From contig ONIU01000014.1 in assembly GCA_900317935.1 (NCBI GenBank), positions 1 to 45,154 of the forward strand: 45,154 nucleotides of DNA, written 5' to 3'. Both the position numbers and the translations under genes were made by a program. Positions 16,957 through 26,400 of this stretch are shown in pieces (positions within the stretch are counted from its first letter, which is position 1; each line of letters begins with the position of its first letter). The notes below the pieces were generated by a model. The model ran no database searches. It was not told the DNA's origin and saw only the letters and a program-made list of their open reading frames with translations. The DNA comes from an uncultured bacterium (GTDB lineage: Bacteria > Muiribacteriota > Ozemobacteria > Ozemobacterales > Ozemobacteraceae).

Positions 16957-19226
16957 TCCAACATCTTTATATTTTCTTTTAAATCATACATCAATAGGGG
17001 TAATTCTGTTTTCGATTCTTCAACAGTATATTTATTCGGGAACCATGGAATAGCCGAAAGATCTGGGTTATAAGTCAAAAACAAACCTCTTCTCATCTTG
17101 GAACAATCAATCTTATTATTACTGCTGGAAATAGTTTTCATAACTATATTCCCTTTAATCTTCAATTTCTGATTTTTTTCACTGCCTTCTAATTTTACCT
17201 GGCCACCTCCAGCAATCAGGGAAGCATCTAGGTTTTCAACACTTCCTTCAATTGTTATGTCACCTTTGAGAGCAACTACAGTTAAATGAGCACCAGGTTT
17301 ACAATTTAGATTACCTTTTAAAACTATATTTCCATTAGACACTATAATTCCGCCCTGACTGAGAACGGTATAATTATCCAGACTAATTTCTTTTCCTATT
17401 TCGTTTTCAATATAAACCCACGAATTAAGATCTAAATTCTTATCTTTAAGCAATCCTTTAGCTTTTAAGTAATCTTCAAAATTATCTTTTTTATCTTCAA
17501 ACTTTTTATAGAACCCTATTCTTGAATTATTAGAAGAAATATCAAACCCTAACTTTTCAGGAACCAGAAATTCATCAAGCTTTTCCAAATTAATAGATTT
17601 TGAATAAATATTTCTGAATTCTGCTACCCCATCTGCATTTGGAACAGATAAAAACAAATCATTATCTTCCTTATTTTCGCAAAGCTTTTTTACATCGCCT
17701 TTTATTAAATCAGAACAGAAATCCAAGGGATACTGCTGATCTGCGGGAGTTTTCCCTTTGGTTTTAGCCATATAATAAGTAAAATCTTTGTTGTATCTGT
17801 TGGAAATAACCCTTGTACTGTATTTTTCAACATAATCACTATATGAAAGATTATCTTCCCCAGTCTTTGACAAAAAGGAAGTATAAAAAGACATCAAAGA
17901 ATCTTTCATTTCAAGATAAGTTCCTATATCTTCAAAATTATTATCTTTTTCATTTCCGCCACCACAGCCACAGGCATTCAGATAATCAATTTCATGATCA
18001 AAAAATATCAGTTTGCAAATCTTCCAGGTTGTTTTGCCTGTTGAATCAAAAAAACCTTTTTTAAAGGCCCTTACAGAACCACACATAGAATTAACATAGC
18101 CATAAACAAAAGTAGGTGAAATATCTTTGTCTGTACCATATAGTCTGAAAATAGAATTGTATCTTGATAATTTGTCATAACCAGCACCAAAGTTTGACTG
18201 CCATTTGGAAAAGTTTTCGCTGGTATCATTACAAAGACCTATATTGGCTTCGAGAATAGCTGTATCCCCTGTTTCATCAGACTCATTTGTTTTGCCCCAA
18301 TCATCTAATGTTTTCCAATAACCGCTTGAACCATTTTTAAAGAAATGAAAATCTTCTCCAAAATCACCCTGCGTAGTATTTGTAAAACCTCTGGCTATAC
18401 CAAGAATAATCGGAGTGTCATGAGTAGCCCCGCCCAAATATATTAAGCCTCTTTTATCAGCTATATAATCTTTATAATCCTCAAAGACAGCATTATTTCC
18501 ATTATTTATAACCCAAGGGCGAGGACTGTCAGTATTTAATTCCCCACCTTCTGTTGTATCAACAACATTAAAATATGAGCTTAAAACATCAACATCACTA
18601 ATAATTTTATTATCAAAAGCATTTTCAATATAAAGAGAGAATTTTGATAAAACAGGTATTATATTGGCAACAACCTTGATTTCAGAATAAAATAAATAAT
18701 CTTCTGTAATAGGAGATTTTGTTCCTGGCAAAAGATAAGAAAACTTCATATAAATACGAACTAACCCCTTTTTTTCTCGTGGATAAGGGCTATCTTTGTC
18801 ATTTACTTGAAGAGCCGTGAAATCTCCCTTATTTATTTTCCAACTAAGCTCTTTAAGAGCAATCTTATTTAAACCGGATTTTTCAAGAAGATTAGTATAT
18901 ATTTCACCAAAATAACTTTTTAAATCCCCTTCTTTAATCTTTCCTTCTCCGCTTTCTATTTTATCTATTGGTTTATTGAGAAGTTTTATCAACTCACCAT
19001 TTTTTTTATTTAATTCAATATTTTTAATATAATGATTAGACAGAATCGCCAGAGAGTTAGCCAACTCTCTGGCAAGCATTGTATCACCTAATTTTTTTGT
19101 GGTGTGCACTCTGCTGGTTGTAGATTTAAAAAACGAAGCCAGCAGTATCATTAATACAAGCAGTACACCGACCACGACCAATATTACGCTGCCTTTTTTA
19201 TGGCAGTGAGCAAAAACCTTCATCAT
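16953..19226 (-). CDS. Large GspK/PilX-like pseudopilin with beta-rich C-terminus, module copy B
   Basis: The 757-residue protein is far larger than GspK (about 330 residues) or PilX. The leader HCHKKG is followed by SVILVVVGVLLVLMILLASF; Glu+5 is missing, as in GspK/PilX tip subunits. The long middle part has no family I recognise (VVANIIPVLSKF, GLIYLGGATHD, Cys-Gly-rich CGCGGG). Near residues 635-710 it has repeated short strands (GGIIVSNGNIVLKGNL, THLTVVALKGDITIEGS-type, DASLIAGGGQVKLEG), suggesting a beta-helix or bactofilin-like region. The tail is ELPLLMYDLKENI. The paralogue is 22683-24911. It is probably the extracellular tip subunit of a pilus-like fibre, but its ligand is unknown. 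Confidence 0.85.
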   Translation of the reverse strand: MMKVFAHCHKKGSVILVVVGVLLVLMILLASFFKSTTSRVHTTKKLGDTMLARELANSLAILSNHYIKNIELNKKNGELIKLLNKPIDKIESGEGKIKEGDLKSYFGEIYTNLLEKSGLNKIALKELSWKINKGDFTALQVNDKDSPYPREKKGLVRIYMKFSYLLPGTKSPITEDYLFYSEIKVVANIIPVLSKFSLYIENAFDNKIISDVDVLSSYFNVVDTTEGGELNTDSPRPWVINNGNNAVFEDYKDYIADKRGLIYLGGATHDTPIILGIARGFTNTTQGDFGEDFHFFKNGSSGYWKTLDDWGKTNESDETGDTAILEANIGLCNDTSENFSKWQSNFGAGYDKLSRYNSIFRLYGTDKDISPTFVYGYVNSMCGSVRAFKKGFFDSTGKTTWKICKLIFFDHEIDYLNACGCGGGNEKDNNFEDIGTYLEMKDSLMSFYTSFLSKTGEDNLSYSDYVEKYSTRVISNRYNKDFTYYMAKTKGKTPADQQYPLDFCSDLIKGDVKKLCENKEDNDLFLSVPNADGVAEFRNIYSKSINLEKLDEFLVPEKLGFDISSNNSRIGFYKKFEDKKDNFEDYLKAKGLLKDKNLDLNSWVYIENEIGKEISLDNYTVLSQGGIIVSNGNIVLKGNLNCKPGAHLTVVALKGDITIEGSVENLDASLIAGGGQVKLEGSEKNQKLKIKGNIVMKTISSSNNKIDCSKMRRGLFLTYNPDLSAIPWFPNKYTVEESKTELPLLMYDLKENIKMLD

Positions 19227-19615
19227 TTACCATTTTTAGAATTTGGAGTCTTCATTATTTTTACTTTAGACAAGCTTCTATCTATGTCGCAGCCTATTTT
19301 TTCAATTTCTTCAGGACTAAGCTTAGATTCATCTTCCTCTTCTTCAATAGAATCAGTTACAGCTATATGCTGGCTATAAACATAGCCAGACATAGGGCTA
19401 GAAATTTTATACCATTCTCCAGAGACAGAATCAATGGTAACAGTATCACCTTTACCTAAGGCTCCTATTTTTGCAGAACTTGAGCTAGGACCTTTTCTAA
19501 CATTAAGACCTATATCCGGTTTTACATAACCTTTTGTTGGTCTGGTTTCAGCATAAATGCTTACAGCTGTCGCCAAAACACAAAACAACATCAGCAAGAT
19601 AAAAGCCTTTTTCAT
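19223..19615 (-). CDS. Small secreted SH3-domain protein, module copy B
   Basis: The 130-residue protein has a signal peptide (KKAFILLMLFCVLATAVSIY) and one bacterial SH3 domain. The SH3 shows GYVKPDIGLNVRKGPSSSSAKIGAL, then GDTVTIDSVSGEWYKIS and GYVYSQHIAV. An acidic, then basic tail follows (EEEEDESKLSPEEIEK, KTPNSKNGK). The ATG at 19615 is preferred because GGAG lies 6 bases before it; a TTG four codons earlier would sit inside that site. Bacterial SH3 domains often bind peptidoglycan peptides. It overlaps the large pseudopilin gene by 4 bases, so the two are coupled. The paralogue is 24901-25314. Confidence 0.86.
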   Translation of the reverse strand: MKKAFILLMLFCVLATAVSIYAETRPTKGYVKPDIGLNVRKGPSSSSAKIGALGKGDTVTIDSVSGEWYKISSPMSGYVYSQHIAVTDSIEEEEDESKLSPEEIEKIGCDIDRSLSKVKIMKTPNSKNGK

Positions 19616-19637
19616 GTTTCTCTCCAATTACAATTAA

Positions 19638-20621
19638 TCAAGGCAGTTTAAAAGGAACTACTTCAAACTTGCCTTCCGGAGCATTCATAAAGTTGCATTT
19701 TCCAATATAGACATCGCCGAAGTCGACATTATCTATAATTCTATTCATAGCAACAGGAGCAACCAATTCTCCGCTTGCCTTAACTTTTCCGTCAAGACCT
19801 ACGCGAACAACAATAAAATGACCTTTAAAACCTTCTAATGGAGTATAAGTAATAAGACATTCGCCCTTAGATTCGTCTACCCACCAAAGTTTTGGATTAT
19901 ACATATCTACTTCAAGCATTTGGGTAGAAACAACTTTGCCTTCAATATCTGTAGATATAAGAATGTTCTTATGAGCTTCATTATCCCACATCAAACGGTA
20001 TAGATTGTCATCTTTCTGAGAAACAGCCATGCCAGACCATTCCCAATTAAGTTTATTGAGTATTTTGCCTTCGGAATCCAAAACAAATATTACTCTTTTG
20101 CCTTTGTCTGCAACAAAAATATGACCAGCTTTGCCAACTTCAACTCTGTCTAATTGAACAAATTCAGGATTCTTAACTTCAGCAAGCTTCTTGCCATCCA
20201 CAGAAAACTTCAGCAGTTTATTATGAACAGAATCTGTTATCCACCATGCTTTGGCATCGCCATATTCTCCTTTTACAGGAGCTATATCTTCTATGAGAAT
20301 ATTAAGCATTGGAAGCTTGTATTCATCAATAGTATAAGGCTTTGTTCCCTCAGGCATAACAGAAAACTCAGAGATAAGTTTTCCCTTGTCATCATATTGC
20401 ATAAGCTTGCCGCCAACACTGTCTGCTACCCATACTTTATTTTCTATCAGCCTGAAAGACATTGGTCCATATGGAAGAGGGTCTTCAAGTGTCGGAAATC
20501 TTTTATTATTAGTAAAATCAACTTTGCCAGCACCTTCACCATAAGGAATAGAAATATCTGCCAACAAAGCACTAGCTGAAAGCATAAGAATTGATGTTAA
20601 TAAACACAAAGAATTTTTCAT
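19638..20621 (-). CDS. Secreted NHL-like beta-propeller protein, module copy B
   Basis: The 327-residue protein has a signal peptide (about 21 residues, ending ALLA) and a series of propeller-like strands. These include NKVWVADSVGGKLMQYDDKGKL, KAWWITDSVHNKLLKFSVDG, GHIFVADKGKRVIFVLDSEG and WSGMAVSQ. This NHL-like pattern (V-VAD...-...F-DG) usually gives a scaffold for protein or ligand contacts outside the cytoplasm. It is strongly paralogous to 25386-26384 (shared PYGEG-GK, LP-GP-SFR, WEWSG, APEGKFEVVPF). GGGG precedes the ATG. It lies 22 bases before the SH3 gene in the same operon. Confidence 0.84.
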   Translation of the reverse strand: MKNSLCLLTSILMLSASALLADISIPYGEGAGKVDFTNNKRFPTLEDPLPYGPMSFRLIENKVWVADSVGGKLMQYDDKGKLISEFSVMPEGTKPYTIDEYKLPMLNILIEDIAPVKGEYGDAKAWWITDSVHNKLLKFSVDGKKLAEVKNPEFVQLDRVEVGKAGHIFVADKGKRVIFVLDSEGKILNKLNWEWSGMAVSQKDDNLYRLMWDNEAHKNILISTDIEGKVVSTQMLEVDMYNPKLWWVDESKGECLITYTPLEGFKGHFIVVRVGLDGKVKASGELVAPVAMNRIIDNVDFGDVYIGKCNFMNAPEGKFEVVPFKLP

Positions 20622-20670
20622 ACAGTATTAATCCCCTAGAATAAAACCTTTCTTACAAACTTACTATTCA

Positions 20671-21576
20671 TCAAACTTTTCTCATTACTTTAACTACTTT
20701 TTGATATTCAGCATCATGATATCTTGGTTTGCGCTGAGAAGAAGAATTGCTCATTGCGGTTGCGCTATTACCAGAAGTCATGATAATACCAACATGAGAC
20801 GGGCCTGAACAATAAGTTTCCCAGAAAATAACATCGCCAGCCTGATATGGAGGAACGTCAACAGCTTTCCAACCAACATCTTCCAATAAACCAATAGTTT
20901 GTATACAACCAAGACTTGTCTGATTTATAACACCAGCAGCTTTTAAAGCAGTTGTTACAACCTGAGCACAACCAAGTCTTCCGCCGTTTGTTCCAGCAGC
21001 ATATGGGAATGAACCAGATTCAGAGAAATTATCAACCAATTGCTTAGCAGCATTAACGACCCTACCCTGAACGGTATCACCAGAAACATTTATAATAACA
21101 TCACTGGCTGTAACATCATTACCTTGATAACGAGCATCTTTAGTTGCAAAAATATATCTAGCATGAGCATAACCATCGCCCTTACTTGTAGATACAAGAT
21201 ACCAGTCACCATCACGGCCAGTAATTGTTACTTCTTCATTATTTTGCAATTCACCAATTACGGCGCCCCAAATACTAGATCTTAAATTAAGATATGAATA
21301 TACCCCAACATAAGCAATACCATCGGGCAAAGTTGCCATGCCTTTTTTTTCTTCTTCTTTCTTTTCTTCTTTAGCTTCTTCAGTCTTAGTCTTACTTTCT
21401 TCAGAAGCTTTTTCATCTGATTTCACAGTAGAAGAATCTGAACTTGAAGAAGTACTGGTATTCCCTATTTCTGCAGCACCCAAACTATCGTCAAAGCTTG
21501 AACCGTCATTACCTAACAGCACTGCAAAACCTAAAAAACAAAACAAAACAGCAAACAAAAAGCTAGTCTTTTTCAC
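20671..21576 (-). CDS. Secreted SH3 plus NlpC/P60-like cysteine peptidase, module copy B
   Basis: With the GTG start at 21576 (TAGGAG 8 bases upstream) the protein has 301 residues. It has a signal peptide, then a low-complexity Ser/Lys/Glu linker (about 35-80). An SH3 domain follows (VGVYSYLNLRSSIWGAVIGEL to YAHARYIF). Next is a papain-like C40/CHAP-type domain with probable nucleophile Cys203 in RLGCAQVVTTAL and His261 in SGPSHVGIIM; the VPPYQAGDVIFW strand is typical. Such enzymes cut peptide links in peptidoglycan. The active-site context is not the standard NlpC DCSG, so the exact family is uncertain. It is first in copy B and sits behind a conserved promoter box. The paralogue is 26401-27372. 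Confidence 0.85.
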   Translation of the reverse strand: MKKTSFLFAVLFCFLGFAVLLGNDGSSFDDSLGAAEIGNTSTSSSSDSSTVKSDEKASEESKTKTEEAKEEKKEEEKKGMATLPDGIAYVGVYSYLNLRSSIWGAVIGELQNNEEVTITGRDGDWYLVSTSKGDGYAHARYIFATKDARYQGNDVTASDVIINVSGDTVQGRVVNAAKQLVDNFSESGSFPYAAGTNGGRLGCAQVVTTALKAAGVINQTSLGCIQTIGLLEDVGWKAVDVPPYQAGDVIFWETYCSGPSHVGIIMTSGNSATAMSNSSSQRKPRYHDAEYQKVVKVMRKV

Positions 21577-21618
21577 GGTATGTACTCCTAAATCTAACAC
21601 AAAAGATTGTATTTAATT

Positions 21619-21650
21619 ACTATACCCCAAAAAGAACAATTTAGTTTAAA
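21619..21650 (-). promoter_or_regulatory. Conserved box upstream of module copy B
   Basis: On the minus strand TTTAAACTAA, 14 bases, then GGTATAGT. The same arrangement with the same 14-base gap precedes copy A. TATAGT could be a -10 element, but no TTGACA-type -35 exists, so a different sigma factor or an activator site is possible. Confidence 0.55.
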
Positions 21651-21686
21651 AAATAACAAAAAAGATACAAAGTCTTTAAATACCAA

Positions 21687-22241
21687 TCAGTTTATTTCTA
21701 AATGATTTCGAACTACAAATACTTTTTTCATAGAGAAAGTTTCATTTTCCCCAATTTTTTTATTATCTTTAGCTGCAACAGTTAACTCAACAACCATTAT
21801 ATTCTTTCTAACATCAAAAGAAGTTCTTACTGTAAAATGCGTAAATTTTAAATCAACTTTATGCCCCTTAGCAAATGTAGTTCTTTCTCTTTTGCCATTA
21901 GCCAGTTCTACAACTCGAACAACTCCTTCGGTGGTTAATTCATAAGTTACAGTTGATTCATCCCATGTATTAGAATGAGAGCTTCTAAATTTCCAACGAG
22001 CATTTGAATCCTGACAATTTACATCCGGATCACTTATAGTTGTTGAACGAAGTAAATCATATTCTATTTGAGACATCAATATAGAAGCAGATTCCATATT
22101 AGCTTGATGGTTTAAACCCTTTGAAGAACCCTGCATTCCAGCTTTGAGAACATTCACAATTCCCAAAAAAAGTAAAGAAGAAATAATAACGCATATTGTT
22201 ATTTCTATTATTGTAAAAGCTTTTTTCACTGTAGTTCTCAT
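21687..22241 (-). CDS. GspJ-like minor pseudopilin, module copy A
   Basis: The 184-residue protein has the leader RTTVKKA, then FTIIEITICVIISSLLFLG, with Ala at -1 and Glu at +5, and a beta-rich remainder. Shared blocks with the copy B protein (15935-16501) include NMESASI, SQIEYDLLRST and the C-terminal FVVRNHL-type end, confirming paralogy. The atypical Ala at the prepilin cut is kept in both copies, so it is not a random change. It overlaps the GspI-like gene by 4 bases and ends copy A; the intercopy junction follows. Confidence 0.87.
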   Translation of the reverse strand: MRTTVKKAFTIIEITICVIISSLLFLGIVNVLKAGMQGSSKGLNHQANMESASILMSQIEYDLLRSTTISDPDVNCQDSNARWKFRSSHSNTWDESTVTYELTTEGVVRVVELANGKRERTTFAKGHKVDLKFTHFTVRTSFDVRKNIMVVELTVAAKDNKKIGENETFSMKKVFVVRNHLEIN

Positions 22242-22675
22242 TCTGTAACCAAACTAGCCATCATAACATTTCGCTTTTTTTCTCCAGATTGGTTCCATTC
22301 AACTTTCGCTATTATTAATTTATATTTATAAGGAAGATCATCACTGCTAAAATCTTTAATAGTTATAGTTCTTTTAAAAATGTTTTTTTCGGCCTCATCT
22401 AAATCAAATTTCTTAATTATTGCCCCTGCTTTAATCTCTATTTCACCAACATCTCTTTCTTCTGTTTCTTTCATCATTTCATGATTAAATGGACGACTAT
22501 TACAAATAGCAATTATATTAGAACAATGCATTTGAGCCAAAATCTCATACTTATTTCGGATCGTTCCTTTACTACTTCTGGTCATCATAGTTAAAACCGG
22601 TAAAAGCAAACACATCAACACGCCTGTCGCAATAGAAATCTCTATAATACTAAAAGCTTTTTTTCTGATATTCAT
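22238..22675 (-). CDS. GspI-like minor pseudopilin, module copy A
   Basis: The 145-residue protein starts with the leader NIRKKA, then FSIIEISIATGVLMCLLLP with Glu at +5. Residue -1 is Ala here, whereas the copy B paralogue has Gly. The head contains GTIRNKYEILAQMHCSN and YKYKLIIAKVEWNQSGEKK, aligning along the whole length with 16498-16956. It starts 7 bases after the stop of the large pseudopilin gene and overlaps the J-like gene by 4 bases. Confidence 0.86.
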   Translation of the reverse strand: MNIRKKAFSIIEISIATGVLMCLLLPVLTMMTRSSKGTIRNKYEILAQMHCSNIIAICNSRPFNHEMMKETEERDVGEIEIKAGAIIKKFDLDEAEKNIFKRTITIKDFSSDDLPYKYKLIIAKVEWNQSGEKKRNVMMASLVTE

Positions 22676-22682
22676 ATATTAA

Positions 22683-24911
22683 TTAATCCCACATTTCAGG
22701 TTTTAATTGAAAATCAAACATAAGCAAAGGAAGTTCTGAGTTTTCTTCACCTCCGCTATTGTTTGGCAAAGCAGATAGTTTATCTACATAATTTACTTTT
22801 GCACCACGTTTCAATTTTTCTAAATCATCTAAACAACTTACTGCAATATTTCCATTTATTACCAAATCATGTGAATTACTATTACCAAAAAGTTTTATTT
22901 GCCCCGAATTTCCTCCGGCTATTAATGATGCGTCAACATTATTAACATTCTCATCTATTAAAATAGAACCATCTAAAGTAACCAATGTGAGGTGAGAACT
23001 ATTGTCGCTTTTTATATCTCCCTTAATAACAATATCACCTTTTAATAAAATAATACCTCCGTTACTAACTACTTTAAATTCATTAATATCAAGAGAATTA
23101 GACGAATCTCTGTCAATTACAACCCATCCATTTAAATCCAATTCTTTATTCTTCAACAAATGCTTTTTGGTTAAATACTCATCAAATGTAATAGCTTTAT
23201 CGCCATCTTTAAGACTTTCATCATTAACTTTATAAGCAATTCTTTTATTGTTTTTACTATTAGAATCAGGATTTATAAGTAATTTGTCTATGTTTAAAAA
23301 ATCCTTCATTTCTACAAGACTTTCAATATTTCCATCATTGTAAACATTTTTATATTCATCTGGAACAGCAGTAAAAACCTTTTTATCATTATTATAACCA
23401 CATAAATTAGCCATACTATCACTTGGCGAAATAATATGCTGTCCATTATAAGGAAAAGGCTGTATGTTATTTGTTAAATAATACAAATAAGCTTTATTAT
23501 ACCAATCATCAGCAATTTTACTACCAAACTTATCATTGTATACATCAACATTTATTGCTTGCCCGAAACTCAAGCCTAACAATGTATATACCGCCTTATA
23601 AAAATAGAAAAAATCCACAACTCCACCATCTGAAGGGTTACCATCACTGCTTGCAATATAACATGCAGAGTCTAAGTCAGATTGATGATCAAAATACATA
23701 AGATAATTTATAACAGGTGTATCTTCATTTTCATTTTTATATATATTGTATTGTCCGAATCTTGATTTAACAAACCCCAAAACCATTGTAGGAGATTGTG
23801 CTCCATCTGTTCCATAAAGTTTTAAAATAGAATGTTTACGTGATTTTTCATCATAGTATGCACCAAGCATATCATTCCAAGCTTTGCAACTTCCAGAAAC
23901 ATCATCACATAAACCAACTTCAGATGTCATAATAGCTTCTTTAGAATTAAAAAGCTTCGTTGTCTTCCAATAACCTTGGTTTTCATCCTGATTCTTAAAA
24001 AAATGAAATTCTTCACCAAAAGGACTTTTTGCATCTATATTATTAATCCAACCACGAGCCAATCCTAAAGATATGGGATTATTATCACTACCACCACCCA
24101 AATATATTAAGCCTGTTGGAGATTTTACTAAATCATCATACTTCGTAACATTGTGTAAATTATAATTACCGTTATTAAATACCCATGGCTTATATTCTGA
24201 ACCACTTTTCAAACTGCCATCAGCATTTGTTTTACATAAATTAAATCGACCACTATCTTGATTTCCGAGAGCATTTTCAACATAAAAAGTAAATTTAGAA
24301 AGAACAGGGATTAAATTTGCAACAACTCTAATATCACACAAATAAAAATAATCTTCTTTAATACGGCTTTTACTTGCTGGAGGAGTATGAGAAACTGTTA
24401 TAAAAAATCTAATACAGCCAGTTTTTTCACGCGAATATGGCATAGGTTCGTTTTTGCCATCTAGTGGTTTAAAATCAGCAGCATTAACAGAACATTCTAT
24501 TCCCCATTTTAAATCTTTTAAACCACAGTTTTTTTCTAATAAACTTATTAAATCATCTGAACCAGACTTTAATTTATCCTTAAAAAAATTTGAAACCTTA
24601 CTTCCAATGTCAACACTTATTTTACTAGTATCCCCTTTCACATAAGGCATTGAAAGTTTTTTTCTGATATCGCTGTTTTTATCTTTTAATTCAACATTTT
24701 TAATATATTGACAAGATAACAAAACTAGAGAATTAGCAAATTCTCTAGAAAGTGTTGTTTCTCCAAGTTTTTTCGTAGTATAAGTTCTGCTAGAAGTAGC
24801 CATCATAAATGAGGCTAAAAATATACTCAAAACAATAAAAACAGAAATTATTATAATTACAATACTACCGCGTTTACGGTAATAGCTTCGAAGAAAAAAT
24901 TCAAGGAACAT
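22683..24911 (-). CDS. Large GspK/PilX-like pseudopilin with beta-rich C-terminus, module copy A
   Basis: The 742-residue paralogue of 16953-19226 has the leader YYRKRG, then SIVIIIISVFIVLSIFLASF and the shared TTKKLGETTLSREFANSL block. It also shares VVANLIPVLSKFTFYVENA, GLIYLGGGSD, HFFKN and YWKT. The C-terminal strand-rich part carries VVSNGGIILLKGDIVIKGDI and DASLIAGG, then ELPLLMFDFQ. Homology is clear along the full length but the middle has diverged, as expected for a surface-exposed tip subunit. The ATG at 24911 overlaps the SH3 gene by 11 bases and lacks a clear ribosome site, so translation is probably coupled. Confidence 0.84.
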   Translation of the reverse strand: MFLEFFLRSYYRKRGSIVIIIISVFIVLSIFLASFMMATSSRTYTTKKLGETTLSREFANSLVLLSCQYIKNVELKDKNSDIRKKLSMPYVKGDTSKISVDIGSKVSNFFKDKLKSGSDDLISLLEKNCGLKDLKWGIECSVNAADFKPLDGKNEPMPYSREKTGCIRFFITVSHTPPASKSRIKEDYFYLCDIRVVANLIPVLSKFTFYVENALGNQDSGRFNLCKTNADGSLKSGSEYKPWVFNNGNYNLHNVTKYDDLVKSPTGLIYLGGGSDNNPISLGLARGWINNIDAKSPFGEEFHFFKNQDENQGYWKTTKLFNSKEAIMTSEVGLCDDVSGSCKAWNDMLGAYYDEKSRKHSILKLYGTDGAQSPTMVLGFVKSRFGQYNIYKNENEDTPVINYLMYFDHQSDLDSACYIASSDGNPSDGGVVDFFYFYKAVYTLLGLSFGQAINVDVYNDKFGSKIADDWYNKAYLYYLTNNIQPFPYNGQHIISPSDSMANLCGYNNDKKVFTAVPDEYKNVYNDGNIESLVEMKDFLNIDKLLINPDSNSKNNKRIAYKVNDESLKDGDKAITFDEYLTKKHLLKNKELDLNGWVVIDRDSSNSLDINEFKVVSNGGIILLKGDIVIKGDIKSDNSSHLTLVTLDGSILIDENVNNVDASLIAGGNSGQIKLFGNSNSHDLVINGNIAVSCLDDLEKLKRGAKVNYVDKLSALPNNSGGEENSELPLLMFDFQLKPEMWD

Positions 24912-25314
24912 TTGTAATTGTAGCGTTTATTGCACTTTTATTAAGATTGCGGCCATTCAATGTTGCCTTAGGAATATTAATTGGTTCACTAGAAGTACTA
25001 GACATTTCTGAACTGCTTGAATCATCTTCTGCAAAATCATCTCCTGTTTCAGTTACTGTTATATATGTTGCATAAACATAACCAACAACAGATTCAGCAG
25101 AAATTTTATACCAATTTCCAACAGCATCTAAAATAGAAACTTGAGTATTCTTAACGATAGCTTTCAAAACAGCAGCACTAGTTGAAGCTGATGCTCTTAT
25201 ATTAAGACCGCTATTAGCATTTACATAGCCTCTGACAGGAATCTTTCCTGCATAAACTTCGGAAAACATTCCCACAAAGATTAAAACAAATAATAAACAT
25301 AACGTTTTTTTCAT
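24901..25314 (-). CDS. Small secreted SH3-domain protein, module copy A
   Basis: The 137-residue protein has a signal peptide (KKTLCLLFVLIFVGMFSEVYA). One bacterial SH3 domain follows (RGYVNANSGLNIRASASTSAAVL, then SILDAVGNWYKIS and GYVYATYITV) and a Ser-rich tail. GGAG lies 6 bases before the ATG at 25314. It has the same architecture and gene position as 19223-19615, but the tail is unrelated, so the tail is probably under little constraint. A peptidoglycan-binding role is inferred from the SH3 family. Confidence 0.86.
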   Translation of the reverse strand: MKKTLCLLFVLIFVGMFSEVYAGKIPVRGYVNANSGLNIRASASTSAAVLKAIVKNTQVSILDAVGNWYKISAESVVGYVYATYITVTETGDDFAEDDSSSSEMSSTSSEPINIPKATLNGRNLNKSAINATITNVP

Positions 25315-25385
25315 TTCAATCTCCTTTTATTACATTAAAACTAAAGCATTTATAAAACAATAAGCTTTATAAATGCTTTAACAAA

Positions 25386-26384
25386 TTACTTAGTTGCAGA
25401 AGGCATATTAAATGGTATTATTTCTAGTTTACCATTTGGAGCTTCATTATAATTGGCTTTTCCTACAAAAACGTCACCATAATCAAGATTATCAATGAAT
25501 CTATTCATAACCAAAGGCGGTGTCATTTCTCCACTTGCAATAACTTCGCCTGATAAACTGACTCTTACAATAATAAACTTACCTTCAAAGCCAGTTTGGG
25601 GAGTATAAGTTATAACACATTCATTCTTTTCTTCATCAACCCACCAAAGTTCTGGATTTAACATATTTATAATTTTAAGTGGTCTACCACTAATAACCTT
25701 ACCATTAAGGTCGGTTGCTATAAGATTATGCATCTTTGTTTCATTATCAAACATCAACCTATAAAGCTTTTCGTCTTGACCAGCAACAGCGAATCCAGAC
25801 CATTCCCAGGCCGTTTCATAAAGAAATTTTGCACTTCCATCAAAGACAAATATTTTTCTTTTGCCCATGTCAGTAACAAAAACATGACCACCAATGCCAA
25901 CTTCTATTCTATGAGGTTGAACAAACTCGGGATTATATATTTCTGCTAATTTTTTGCCATCAGTAGAAAACTTATAAATTTTTTTATTAAGACTATCGCT
26001 AATCCACCAAGCAACCACAGCGCCATAGTCACCACGAACAGGAGCTATATCTTCAATTGAATAATTGAGAGTCGGGAAACCACCTTCTTCTATATCATAG
26101 GGTTTTTCACCATCTGGAACAATAGAAAATTCAGAAACAAGTTTACCGCTATTGTCAAACTGCATCAACTTGCAGCTAACTCCGTCCGCAATCCAAATTT
26201 TATCTTCTACCATTCTGAAAGAAGATGGACCAATAGGCAAAGGTTCTTCAATTCCAGGATATTTCTTATTATTAATAAAATTAGCCTTTCCAGAACCTTC
26301 CCCGTAAGGAACAGCTACATCAGCGAATGAACCAATACTTGTAAACATTAATAAAGAAGCTAATAAACAAATATTTAATTTCAT
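25386..26384 (-). CDS. Secreted NHL-like beta-propeller protein, module copy A
   Basis: The 332-residue paralogue of 19638-20621 has a signal peptide ending near SIGSFA. NHL-like strands follow: DKIWIADGVSCKLMQFDNSGKL, VAWWISDSLNKKIYKFSTDGK, GHVFVTDMGKRKIFVFDG and WEWSGFAVAGQ. The N-terminal block PYGEGSGKANFINNKKYP and the C-terminal APNGKLEIIPF mirror copy B. It follows the peptidase gene by 16 bases and lacks a strong ribosome site. The fold is clear; the partner is unknown, but other module products are candidates. Confidence 0.84.
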   Translation of the reverse strand: MKLNICLLASLLMFTSIGSFADVAVPYGEGSGKANFINNKKYPGIEEPLPIGPSSFRMVEDKIWIADGVSCKLMQFDNSGKLVSEFSIVPDGEKPYDIEEGGFPTLNYSIEDIAPVRGDYGAVVAWWISDSLNKKIYKFSTDGKKLAEIYNPEFVQPHRIEVGIGGHVFVTDMGKRKIFVFDGSAKFLYETAWEWSGFAVAGQDEKLYRLMFDNETKMHNLIATDLNGKVISGRPLKIINMLNPELWWVDEEKNECVITYTPQTGFEGKFIIVRVSLSGEVIASGEMTPPLVMNRFIDNLDYGDVFVGKANYNEAPNGKLEIIPFNMPSATK

Positions 26385-26400
26385 TGTTTCACAAGCCCCA

